Below are positions 35,468-46,648 of a stretch of 64,000 bases of DNA, piece after piece. The translations under genes were made by a program, and so were the position numbers. The stretch comes from Hordeum vulgare subsp. vulgare (Eukaryota; Streptophyta; Magnoliopsida; Poales; Poaceae): the NCBI RefSeq assembly GCF_904849725.1, contig NC_058522.1, positions 236,505,084 to 236,569,083 on the forward strand. Reading direction: 5' to 3'. The notes below the pieces were generated by a model. The model ran no database searches, had not been told where the DNA came from, and saw nothing but the letters and a program-made list of their open reading frames with translations. Positions within the stretch are counted from its first letter, which is position 1. Every line of letters starts with the position of its first letter.

Positions 35468-36534
35468 TGTCGGTGAATACTCACAACATATGCCATAGGT
35501 AGGCTAAAGTCAGTGAGAACCGAAGGGACAATGGAGGGCGCTGGGGACGAGGTTGGTACAAGCATGGAGCGCACAATGTACCCAGGTTCAGGGCTCTCCG
35601 TAGAGATAAGACCCCTAGTCCTGCCGGAGTGTATGATGTATATGGATGGATTACAGGGTTTCTCCTGGAGCTGTGTTGAGGAGGAGGAAGAGGGGAGCAG
35701 CCGGCTCGTCTCTGCCTCTCCCTATATGGTTGGTGGGTGTGAAGTTTTGTTCGACCGACCCTCTGCAAGGAGAGTGACCGGCGGGTTTTATAGGAACCCA
35801 CCAGCATACAATATGGATAAAGGGTACAAGAGTGGGACCCGGCTGGCAGCCTCGTTGGCTGGCAAGGGGGCGCACGAGGGTCTTTTATTGTCGCTTGAGG
35901 GTCCCGCCGGCTGCATGGTCTCGTCTGGCGGTGGGACCCGCCGGCTGGCCAATGAAGCTCTCGCATCAGGTTGACGCCGATCACGCGTTGTACGTCCGGC
36001 GTCGTCCAGCAAGATTCGTCATGGGCAGATAGTACGACTGCCTCCACTATTCCCCACGTTGAGTGCAGTAATGGAGTGGGAGTTTGACGGTCCGACACTA
36101 TGCTAGGTGATGGATCAGAGTCGGGGTAGGTCAGCGGCGTGGCCGCCGATGCTCGTACCTGCCGGGCACTCCGATCAAGTACCTTTGCTCACGCGTAGCT
36201 ACCTTTAATCGTAGGGTCTCATCATGACCTACGATCTAATGTGACTTGAGATCCCCGGCCGGCTAGCGTGCTTGGCTAGCCGTCTTGGGCACGGCCGCCT
36301 CATTCCTAGCCGGCTGGCTTGGCCAAGACGGTCAGGAAGAGGTAGCCGTCTCGACTCTAGCCGGTAGGGGTTGCCTGGTTGGCCAGAGAGTTAGCCGCCT
36401 CGTCCTCCAGACGGCAGGTGCAGCCTAGCCGGCCAGAAGACTTGGGCCTTGGGAAACGGTACTTGGTCATATCCTTTGGGCAGGAAATGAAGTAGCAAGC
36501 TCGATGAGCCTACCCCGGGGTTATCCCCCCGACA
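35468..36534 (-). mobile_element. 5' LTR of the Tat-type element
   Basis: Begins TGTCGGTGAATACTC (plus reading) and ends CCCCCCGACA, followed by TSD gcctc (36535-36539). The TATAAAA box on the minus strand at 35786-35792 is the likely promoter of the gag-pol transcript. Confidence 0.9.
35786..35792 (-). promoter_or_regulatory. TATA box in the 5' LTR of the Tat-type element
   Basis: TATAAAA on the minus strand in context cctataaaaccc. The same box is at 22879-22885 in the other LTR. Confidence 0.5.
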
Positions 36535-36539
36535 GCCTC

Positions 36540-36948
36540 CACTCATTTTTAGCGGAATGTTTTCTGTAGACTTCTTATAGGATCACATATTCCTCCTTTC
36601 CTCCATTCAAAAATTTGTGATGATCCAGATCTCCTAGAACAAGCTTCAGGTATTTTTCTTATGACGAGAGAGATCCAAGAAAAATAAAATTCCTATTTTT
36701 AGAGCACTTCTGTTTTTGCTTGTTGTGTGACTTACTGTGGTTGTTTTCGACGATAGTTGAAGGAATAGATGGAGTGCTTGGAGTTGGACCGAAAGACCTC
36801 AAAGACCCCGGAGACCTATTAGAGAAAGCCAAGAAGCCCTTTGACCATGTCTGAGAAAATATTGTATGCATGCCATGTTGAATACTTTATTCCGAGGCAT
36901 ATGATCATGATTAATCGCTACACCCTCGGTATGGTGTTACCGATGGCT
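36540..36948 (+). mobile_element. 3' LTR of the LARD-like element, second segment
   Basis: Resumes after the Tat-type element with 'actcatttttagcgg' and matches 13867-14265 of the 5' LTR. It is cut again at 36949 by the Athila-type element. The last 1.4 kb of this LTR is not in the window. Confidence 0.85.
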
Positions 36949-38405
36949 TGCTGACCCACAAGTATAGGGGATCTATCGTAGTCCTTTCGATAAGTAAGAG
37001 TATCGAACCCAACGAGGAGCAGATGGAAATGACAAGTGGTTTTCTGTAAGGTATTCACTGCAAGCACTGAAATTGTCGGTAACAGATAGTTTTGTGATAA
37101 GGTAATTCGTAACGGGTAGCAAGTAACAAATGTACCAATGGTGCAGCAACGTGGCCCAATCCTTTTTGTAGCAAAGTACAAGCCTGGACAAACTCTTATA
37201 TATTGAAAAGCGCTCCCGAGGTCACATGGGAATTTATGTCAACCTAGTTTTCAACATGCTCATATGATTCGCGTTCGTTACTTTGATAATTTGATATGTG
37301 GGCAGACTTGTGCTTGGGGTCTGCCCTTACTTGGACAAACGTCCCACTTATTATTAACCTCTCTCGCAAGCATGCGCAACTATGAGAGAAGGATTAAGAT
37401 AAATCTAACCATAGCATGACACATATGGATCCATATGAGCCCCTTACGAAGCAACGCATAAACTAGGGTCTAAGATTTTGTCACTCTAGCAACCCATCAT
37501 CTACTTATTACTTCCCAATGCCTTTCTCTAGGCCCAAATAATAGTGAAGTGTCATGTAGTTGATGTTTACATGACACCACTAGAGAAGAGACAACATATA
37601 TCTTATCAAAATATCAAACGAATACCAAATTCACATGATTACTTATAACAAGACTTATCCCATGTCCTCAGGAACAAATGTAACTACTCACAAAGCATAT
37701 TCATGTTCATGATCAGAGGAGTGTTAATAATCATTAAGGATCTAAACATATGATATTCCACCAAATAAACTAACTAGCATCAATACAAGGAGTAATCAAC
37801 ACTACTAGCAACCCACAGGTACCAATTTGAGGTTTGGAGACAAAGATCGGATACAAGAGATGAACTAGGGTTTGGAGAGTAGATGATGTTGATGGAGATT
37901 GACCCCCTCTCGATGAGAGGATCATTGGTGATGACGATGGCTTCGATTTCCCTCTCCGGGAGGGGAGTTTCCCCGGCGGAATAGCTCCGCTAGAGCTCTA
38001 GATTGGTTTTGTCGAAGTTTCGCCTCGAGATGGTGGTGCCTCGTCCCGAAAGATCTGATATGATTTTTTTTTCGAGGTCAAAACCCTTCATATAGCAAAA
38101 GATGGGCACCGAAGGCCTATCAGGGGGCCCACAAGCCTGCAGGGCGCGGTCAGGGGGTAGGCCGCGCCCCCTGGTTTGTGACCTCCTAGTGGGTCTCCTC
38201 CGATATTTCTTTCGCCCATTATTTTTTATATATGCCAAAACAATTCTCCGTAACGTTTCACGACTTTTGGAGCTGTGTAGAATAGGTCTCTAAGATTTGC
38301 TCCTTTTCCAGTCCAGAATTCCAGCTGTCGGCATTCTCCCTCTTCATGTAAATCTTGTAAAATAAGAGAGAAAGGGCATAAGTATTGTACCATAATGTGT
38401 ATTAA
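36949..38405 (-). mobile_element. 3' LTR of the Athila-type element, main segment
   Basis: Begins TGCTGACCCACAAG (canonical TGATGACCC at 49641) and runs to the solo-LTR TSD attaa at 38401-38405. The remaining 56 bp of this LTR are at 42567-42622. Without the insertion the LTR is about 1,513 bp. Confidence 0.85.
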
Positions 38406-41400
38406 TGTCACACCCTGTTTTTTCTATCACCTCTCTGTGTTGTAAAATTCTGAGCTTGTTAAAAAAATTCAAAACTAATGTTGTGAGTGCCATGATGACA
38501 TTGAATGCTTGTATGCTTGATCATGTGAAGTTTGAAAACCCTAAATTCCTTGGTATTTTACTAATTTCCAAAAACCTTTGATAACCAAAGTGATACCACC
38601 TTGAGTTGCACTACATGTCCTTGATAACAAGAAGTGCTACTACTCATATTTGGTAATCTAATTTTTACGTATCTTTATATTTCATAACCACAAAAATAAT
38701 TATTTTTGTGAGTATTTTCCTAATTAAATAACTTGTCCATTTCTAAGGTCAGAATTGGTATTCGAACATGGAAAAATACTTTTCTGCTTTGGAAAAATCT
38801 GATTAAATTTGGAGATGATCAGAAGGACATATTTTCCATACGTAAGATTTTAAACCCCATTTTATATTATATTTATTGATTAAAACTAGAAAAGCTATTT
38901 CTGTCTATTTTGGCATTTTGAAATATTTCCAAAGGAAATATTCTCAATAAATTCCTAGAGATTCGAGTGATGTCCCTAAGCCATGTTTGGTGTCCACATA
39001 ATGTTTCACCTTGATCAAAGGTGGATAAGGACCCCAAATAGCCCAAAAACCATGTCTATCGAGAATCAAGTTAGAGCAACTCTACATAGCAAAGTTTGTC
39101 CAATGAGGCTAAAACTTTGAAGGAGTGTCTAATACCTCAAATGAGGGTTCTACACCAAAAATGGGATTTGAGGGACTTAATTTGCCCACACTCCCTTTGG
39201 AAGGAACAGATCTGGTCATATTAGAGTGATTTCAAGTTTACAAAGCTAAACTTGTCCTTTGGAGTTCAAATTTGGTGGAACTCCATGGTTTACCACCAAA
39301 GCCAAACCTGTGAAGTCTCAGCACCAGTGGTGGGGTGCAACCCCCTGTGCCCACTGTCGAACACCTTCTGGCAGATAGGAAAAAGCCACCTTAGCCACAG
39401 CTAAACCAAACTCCTTTGCTTCAAACTCTTAGATTAAGTAGCCAGTACCTGTATCTAACCCCACTCAACTGGCCCTTCACTGGTTCAAAGTGGAAAGGCC
39501 AAAAACCCCAATTTAGACCTCAGTTCATGACTGACGGCACCAGTATTTTTTGCCTCCTTTGACCAGCCGAAGCTCCCACTAAAACCAAACGGCTAGCCAC
39601 ACCCCCAACAAGTGCCAGGACATGCTAGACACGTCCAAAGTGCCTCGGAGCGCACCAGCATGCCGTGCATGCCAAAACTGCGCTCTGGGTGCACTACAGG
39701 GAGTCACTGAGGTGGGGGCGACACCCTCGGCCAGTTCCAGCCTCCCCCGAGATGTCCAACCCCCTCCCCGATAGCCCCTCTGCGTCGGGCAAGCCTCAGG
39801 GCCCCTCCTCTCTCGCGCTAGAGCTCGCGCGACGCGTGCCCGCGCGCTCCAGAATCGGCCAAGCTTGCGCGGCCACGAATGCTCGCCTTCTCTCTCCCTC
39901 TCTTTGCTGCAGACGGTTCATGCAGTCCAATACCACGTCCTGAGACCGTGGTTTCAACCCTGACCTCTCTCTGCACCCCCATGCACGCCACATGAGTCAC
40001 CGACGCTCCCGAATCTGCTCACCGTCGCGGGCCTATAAATAGCCCTCCCCCTCGCTCCAGCACCCCTCAGATAGCTTCGCCGCATCCACTAGCACCTCCC
40101 TAGCCACCCCAGCAAACCAGCAGAGCCCCGGTGCTCGAGATCGACCGAGGCCCCTCCGCCTCGGAGCTCCGGTTGATCTCTGGCTACACGACGGCTCATG
40201 CGCCCCTCGACCCACCAAACTGACCCCCTTGGCCCCAGGAAGCTTTCCCCGTCCTCGTCGAGCTTTTCCGTGTCTCTAGCCACCTCCTCAACCACTTCCC
40301 GAAACCCCTCCGCCATGGCCTCCTCGTCGTCGACGAACCCCTGCCTCCCCGTCTTGTTTCGACCACCAGCAGGTAGGCGACAGTCAGGTGGACCCATTCC
40401 CGTGTTCATTAGGGTCTGAGCACGTCGGCAACCTTGTCGGCGTCCTCCTCCTCCTCTCTGGCTGGAGGTAGGAGACGACCCCGACAGGTGTGCCCCACCA
40501 GTCGGTGGACCAGCCTGCTCCCCCGCGCTGGCCTCGGCCACTGACCGCAGGGCCCCGCGCGTTAGGTTCAAACCTAACGGCAAGTGCGCGCCTGGGCAGG
40601 TCGTCGGCTGGCCTTAGGCCAGCTTAGCTGTGGGCCGAGCCAGGCCATGAGCTGGCTTGTTTTTCTTTTTATTTTAAATCTGGATTTCTAAGATTTTTAT
40701 GAAAACATTTAACCAGTGTAAAATAATAATGCTTCCACTGTTATTTCTCTAAAAATGTGTAGTATTTAATGATATGCTTAGATGAATTTTCCGAGCAACT
40801 ATTCTATTTTACAATATTAAAAAGGGCTAAAATGGAATAGTTTTTCTTCTACTTGGTTGTTTTCAAAAATATTTCTTCAAAGAAAATTAAGGCAAGTATT
40901 TTTAAAATGATAACTTAGATTTATCAATAATAGGGAACATTTTTAAAATGACTTTGTGGACAGTTTCTGTGTGAGCTATTCCTTATTTATTGTTTTATTG
41001 ACAATAGAAAATCCGTGTGACGAGGGAATCGGAGCGGAAGACCTCGAAGACCCCGGATACTTAGCTGACCAAGGCAAGCAGCCCTTTGACCATGACTAAG
41101 CACATGATTACTTTGCATGTTATGACAGCAAGTATCCCCGTTGCATATGATCATAAGTGCCGGTACTCATTTGATATGATGTTACCAAAGGCTCCCCCGG
41201 AGCACATGCATTGAGCTTGACTCTACCCCTTAGGTTCATGCTAATACCATTTTGACAAGTAAAGATAGCAGTAGTATTATCATGGGCATGATGTTGTCAT
41301 AAAGCAAGAGTTTATGGAAACCCCGTCGGGTGCCACTAATGCCCGAAGGTGATGATGAGTTAGGTGGTCACTTTTGGTGATGTGATGCATCCGGTATTTG

Positions 41401-42561
41401 TGTGAGTAAGGTTTCGGAAATGGGATTAGATTTAGGATGTGTCGACCATCCCAACCTTACCAGTACGACCACGTTACCCCTTATGGGACGGGGCTATGTT
41501 AATTACTCTTGTCGGTGCTAGGAAAGATCCACATTACTAGTGGCGAGAGTGATATGTGGTCACTCTCATGATGGGGTCGTGCCGGGTAGCACGACTATGC
41601 CATATTTATGAGTTCTAGTCACACCGTTGGTCCCCGCATGGTTGGTACTGTCTAGAGTTGGTGCTCGTATGACGTACAACATGTGGGCTGGGTAGCAATC
41701 GAGTGGACCTCTTTGTCTAGTATCGTCAGGGGAAAGGCATTGATCGGGTACTTACCTCGGGTATGTGATATACCACGAGTCGTGGACGACACGGAAGTTT
41801 CCCGAATCTCGTGGGTCCAGCGTACTACCTCTGCAGAGTGTAAACTATTCGAATAGCCGTGTCCACGGTCAAGGACAGTTGGGTAATCCTGCTTAAACTA
41901 CGTCCTGATATTTCTGCATAAACCAAGTGTGCGTAAGTGTGAGTGTGTGTGTGTGGTGATAAGAAAAGTGTTCCTGTGATAGCAATGATATGACCAAGTT
42001 TGGTGACTTGGCATATAGGGAGAATCCGGATGGTTCAGCCCTCGACAGATATATTGGTATCCGTAACCTGTTCTTCAAGAGTAATTCTTTAACTTGATGC
42101 ATATTCATGATCATTCCACCCGGATGAGTTATACTAGAGATGCATGATATTGTTATCCTTCACTTCCATTGTTCATATCATGGGCTGTTTGCGAGTACAT
42201 TCAAAGTACTCATTGGCTTGCCACTGGTTATATTATTGACCAGACATGGAAGGACCGGAGTTTGGAGATGAGTATGTCTTCGGCGACACCCCTGCGAACT
42301 AGGACGCTTCCAAGTCAGAATGCCTGTCGGTGTAGGCTTGATGGCATGGGCACCCGCTAAGCCCCTTTGTTTTCCTCTATTAGTGTATTTGTGTGATTGG
42401 CCTTAGGCCCTATCTTGTGAACTTGACCCTGCGGTCACGTGTTGTAATAATAATCGGTACTCGGATGTAAGACTCTTTATTCATTATCTGTGTTCGGTGA
42501 GCATTGATCTCTGGGATCACTGAGCACGGCGATTCTCGACTAGTAAGTCGGGGTCACCACA
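38406..42561 (+). mobile_element. Solo LTR (4,156 bp) with perfect TSD
   Basis: Starts TGTCACACCCTG and ends GGTCACCACA, flanked by attaa at 38401-38405 and 42562-42566. There is no PBS, interior or PPT, so it is an LTR left after recombination between two LTRs of one element. It is a relative, not a copy, of the LARD LTR: ends are similar (for example gatctctgggatcactg near 42510 and 15620) but the middle differs. It is the closest match in the window to the inverted LTR at 1-2722. Confidence 0.92.
40034..40041 (+). promoter_or_regulatory. TATA box of the solo LTR
   Basis: TATAAATA in context ggcctataaatagccc, conserved with 1104-1111 (minus strand). A solo LTR with a TATA box could still start transcription into the adjacent Athila sequence. 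Confidence 0.6.
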
Positions 42562-42566
42562 ATTAA

Positions 42567-42622
42567 CAGCCCATAATGCAATAAATATAGATATAAAAGC
42601 ATGATGCAAAATGGACGTATCA
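42567..42622 (-). mobile_element. 3' LTR of the Athila-type element, terminal 56 bp
   Basis: Continues after the solo LTR TSD and ends atggacgtatca at 42622, just before the polypurine tract. Confidence 0.8.
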
Positions 42623-42632
42623 ACTCCCCCTA
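42623..42632 (-). other. Polypurine tract of the Athila-type element
   Basis: The plus strand reads actccccct, so the minus strand is AGGGGGAGT directly beside the LTR end. This fits a minus-strand element. Confidence 0.75.
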
Positions 42633-44060
42633 ACTTAGACCTCGCTTGTCCTCAAGCGAAAGCCGAGATCAATAAATATGCCCTCATGTTTAGAGATAGA
42701 GGTGTCGATAAAATAAAAAAACGGACATGAAGGCATCATGATTATCTTTAGAATAGCAATACATATTGACATAGAATATCTTATACTAGAGTAACAATTC
42801 GTTCACAAGGCAAAGTATGAATCAAGAACTCTCTTGAGAAGTAACATACTATGATTTCAGTCACTGAAGCAATTCCTATTTATCGCAACATAGGTCAATA
42901 TAAGAGCTTGTAAGGCAAATCCACATACTCAATCATCTTATAGTCTTTCATAATTGCTAACACTCACGCGGTACCTATGAGGTCAAAGCTTCAATCGGAC
43001 ACAAAGAAAGATAGGGGCTTATAGTTTTGCCTCCCAACTATTTACCTCAAGGGTAATGTCAACAATAATAACTCATGATCACCCACATCCGAGTGGATAT
43101 ATCTGTCAAGATCATTCCCCAACACATGACGCTTGCCAAAATATAAAGGCAAAATAAAGGAAATGGTGAAGATCACCACGGCTCTTACATAAAGTTAAGT
43201 AATAGAAAAGTAAAGGTAACAGATAGGCACTTCGCACGGGGAAGAAGAGGTTGCCATGCGCTTTTATAGTTGGATGTGCAATCCCTTAATGCAAAAGAAC
43301 ATCAATTTATATTGCCCCTTGTGATAAAGACCTTTATTATGCAGTCTGTCGCTTTTATTTCTTCTATATCACAAGTTCGTATAAAGTTTATTTTCCTCGC
43401 ACTAATACACCACACATACTTAAAGAGTATTTTTTATGGCTTGCACCGATGACAACTTACTTGAAGGATCTTACTCAATCCATAGGTAGGTATGGTGGAC
43501 TCTCAAGGCAAAACTGGGTTAAAGGTTTTTGGATGCACAAGTAGTATCTCTATTTGGTGTAGGAGTTTCTGGCTAATACGAGGTGGAAGCAAGCGACACA
43601 TGCTGAAGGATCTACAACCATATAACTTTTATTCAGAAATAAGCAAACATAACTGATTATGTTGTCTTCCTTGTCCAACATCAACCTTTTGGCATATAAT
43701 ATTTTAATGAGTGATCTCAATCATAAAAGATGTCCAAGATAATATATTTATATGCGAACCTCCCTTTCTTTGTTACTTCCTCCTAATTGCAACAATGACC
43801 AATAGCTTTCTTTGTCAACTCACAACAAATTTCAATTTACATACTTTTTATATTTGAAGTCATCACTCCTCATAAGATCATTATGCATGTTCTTTTGCTT
43901 TTATTCTATACTTCTTTCTATTTCTTTTTCTTAAGATCATATGGCAAGCAAGCAAAGCCCTTGACTTAAAACTACTCTTTATTATATAACTCTCGGACTT
44001 GCTTACATAGGGGGAACAAAAAGAAAATTCAAAACTAGATAACACTAGAACTTTTTTCTA
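42633..44060 (-). other. 3' non-coding region of the Athila-type element
   Basis: AT-rich region between the short ORF and the PPT, with no domain in any frame. Parts are shared with the remnant at 5432-6877, which confirms that it belongs to the element family. Confidence 0.6.
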
Positions 44061-44390
44061 CTAGATCAAGATATAACTAAAAGGATCGAACAAAGAAAAA
44101 CACAAAAGTAAAAAAGGTGTGATGGTGATACGATACCGGGGCACCTCCACCAAGCTTGGCACAAGCCAAGGGGAGTGCCCATACCCATGTGTTCGGTTGT
44201 CTTTCTTCGGAGGTAGTGGTTTTATATTCTTGGTGGTGATTTCGCTCACAATGCGATTCTCCTCCTCTAGCTTATTATTTCGCCGTCTGAGATCCATTAT
44301 TCCCTTGCGAAGTTTTCCAGTGACGGTTAGATCTCCCATAACCCATGGATGTTCCATTGCTACGGGGGGAAATGCAACACTCTTTTTCAT
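44061..44390 (-). pseudogene. Short leucine-zipper-like ORF between pol and 3' LTR
   Basis: 109 codons starting MKKSVAFPP. It contains AMEHPWVMG, then DLRRRNNKLEEENRIV, a charged heptad-like stretch that could form a short coiled coil, and a proline/lysine part (KPLPPKKDNRTHG). Related sequence at 5537-5749 shares the central 40 residues. No membrane segment or signal peptide is seen, so an envelope role is not supported. I do not recognise a domain. It may be a truncated remnant of a larger third ORF. Confidence 0.45.
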
Positions 44391-44964
44391 ATTTTCATAA
44401 GTAAGAAATTTAGCATTGGAAGGTATAACCGAATTCAGAATAATTGAGCTCTAAAGTTCTTCCAACATGCATTCACGTTGTAAACGAGAGGTGACTTCTT
44501 GGTCTTCCTACATAGCATCTATCCTCTTCAAGTCAGCCTCCATCTTTTCCTCAGTGGCCTGCCTGAAGTGGTTGGATTTGCTGAATGTCGCGCCCATTGT
44601 GTCGGGTGAAAGGCACGCTTCTCCCCGGCCTACTCTTGCAAAGACATCTTGCTCTAAATCTACTGCAGAAAACAGCTCAAAACGAAAACAGGAGATATTG
44701 TCGAGATACGAAGGTCAAAATCTTCAGGAGATTATATAATGAATTTTTGCCGACCCGAAGGAGTATTCCACAAGAGGGTGCACGGGGTGGACACAAGCCT
44801 ACAGGGCATGGCTAGGGGGGTAGGTCGAGCCCCCTGGCTTGTCGCCTCCTCGTGCATGCTTTGGACTACTTTAATTTTTCCTAATTTTTTACATATTCCA
44901 AAACTCGTAAAAATTGCCATTGAAAATGTTTTGGAGTTGGATTGCTTACTGTAGCACATACCTA
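44391..44964 (-). other. Spacer between integrase and short ORF
   Basis: No open frame with a known domain. The stretch 44740-44870 resembles the LTR segment near 38121-38210 (shared 'gggggtagg' and 'gccccctgg' context), perhaps a duplicated LTR leader piece. Confidence 0.4.
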
Positions 44965-45960
44965 TTACTTTTCGGGGTCCGAGGTGTTCTGATAGGTCTC
45001 CCTAATGTTCTCTTCTAGGGTTATGGTATTGATAATATTTGTTTCAACATTTATGGGAGTGCATGAGATATAATGTTTGATTGTTTTCCCATTTACCACC
45101 TTCGGATTTGTTCCTTCGGCGTTGTTGATATTGATGGCACCAGAACGATATAATTCCTCGATAATGTAAGGACCTTCCCATTTAGAGAGAAGTTTTCCTG
45201 CAAAAAATCTTAAACGAGAGTTGTATAGCAAGACATGATCATCTACATTGAATTCATGCTTTTGTATCCTTCTATCATGCCATCTCTTAACCTTTTGTTT
45301 AAACAACTTGGCATTCTCATAGGCGTGGGTTCTCCATTCATCAAGTGAGCTAATGTCAAATAACCTATTTTCACCAGCAAGTTTAAAATCATAGTTGAGC
45401 TCTTTAATTTCCCAATAAGCTTTATGTTCTAGCTTTAGAGGTAAGTGACATGCTTTACCATAATCCATTTTACAAGGAGACATAACCAAAGGGTTTTTGT
45501 AAGCGGTTCTATAAGCCTGTAATGCATCGTCAAGTTTCTTGGACCAATTCTTTCTAGATCTATTAACCGTGTTTTACAAGATCAACTTAATTTCTCTATT
45601 GCTCAATTCTACTTTCCCACTAGACTGAGGATGATAAGGAGATGCAATTCTAGGATTAACATCATACCTAGTAAGCGATTTACGAAAGGCACCATGAATA
45701 AAGTGTGAACCACCATCAGTCATTAAATACCTAGGGACTCCAAATCTAGGGAAAATAACTTCTTTCAGCATTTTAATCAAAGTGTTATGATTAGCACTAC
45801 TAGTTGGAATAGCTTCTACCCACTTAGTAACATAATAAACAACAACTAGAATATGAGTATACCCATTGGATTTTGGAAAAGGTCAATAAAAACCAGATTG
45901 TAATACCTTGTGTGCAGTTCTATCTCTAGTGTGATGTCCTTCGTAGGCCTCGGAGTGACA
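44965..45960 (-). pseudogene. Integrase of the Athila-type element, with internal deletion
   Basis: Reading right to left: the start of the zinc-binding region (CHSEAYEGHH), then GFY, TGA and PFPKSNGYTHIL, where about 40-50 residues with the CC pair and the first catalytic Asp are missing. Next come MTDGGSHF (second Asp) and GKVELSNREIK (Glu), then TAA (about 45573), then DDALQAYRTAY and a C-terminal domain (45489-44965) with KWEGPYIIEELY. Integrase would join cDNA to the chromosome. The deletion makes this copy inactive even apart from its stops. Confidence 0.82.
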
Positions 45961-46016
45961 CTTGTATATGATCTATCCCTGTTCACACTCAGGTACACAA
46001 CATCTAGTAATACCAT

Positions 46017-46642
46017 CTACTTCTTCTTTATAAAGGTGTGGATCGTCCCAAAAGTAATGTCTTCAATCATAGAAGAACTTTTTCTTTCGTTGGATGTGAA
46101 ACTAGGCGGTATAAATTTAGCAACGATGTAATTAGCATAATCAGCATACAAAGGAGCATTATGTGAAGCATTTATGACAGCTAATTTTTCACTAGGGAAG
46201 CTATCATCAATAGGTAGTGGGTCATCAAGAACATTCTCTAATCTACACAAGTTATGTGCTACGGGGTTATCAGCGCCCTTTCTATCAATAATATGAAGAT
46301 CAAATTCTTGTAGCAGAAGGACCCATCTAATAAGTCTAGGTTTAGCATCTTTCTTTTCCATAAGGTACTTAATAGCAGCATGATCAGTGTGAACAGTTAC
46401 TTTGAATCAACAATATAAGGTCTAAACCTATCGCAAGCAAACTCAACTGCTAAAAATTCCTTTTCAGTGGTAGCGTAGTTTCTTTGAGCAATGTCTAGAG
46501 CTTTGCTAGCATAATGGATGACGTTTAATTTCTTATCAACTCTTTGTCCTAGAACAGCACCAACAACATAATCACTTGTATCACACATAATGTCAGAGGG
46601 TAAGTTCCAATCAGGTGGTTGAACAACAGGTGTAGTGATCAA
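46017..46642 (-). pseudogene. RNase H of the Athila-type element
   Basis: Two frames. 46642-46397 reads IMCDTSDYVVGAVLGQR (first Asp), then YATTEKEFLAVEFACDRFRPY (Glu). After a frameshift, 46361-46017 reads [20 protein letters not shown] and [12 protein letters not shown]. This is the gypsy RNase H order. It lies directly after RT, from which a TAG at 46651-46649 separates it. Confidence 0.85.
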
Positions 46643-46648
46643 GGCTCT

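Larger units (their letters stand above)
22561..36534 (-). mobile_element. Complete Tat-type gypsy retrotransposon with antisense gene
   Basis: Two LTRs of about 1.07 kb (22561-23639 and 35468-36534) begin and end as TGT...ACA. The flanking 5-bp duplications gcctc (22556-22560 and 36535-36539) are perfect. The PBS lies next to the right LTR, so the element reads right to left. Order on the minus strand: gag, protease, RT, RNase H, linker, integrase, spacer, then an antisense gene on the plus strand (24186-28034), then the 3' LTR. This order and the antisense ORF are known from Tat-lineage gypsy elements (RIRE2 and Grande type). All frames are broken. No clear PPT is visible right of 23639. 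Confidence 0.9.

Noticed and set aside
40198..40419. Conserved protein in the solo LTR, shared with 672-947 (minus strand)
   Set aside because: The first 11 or so residues agree, but the frames diverge soon after, so conservation is of DNA, not protein.
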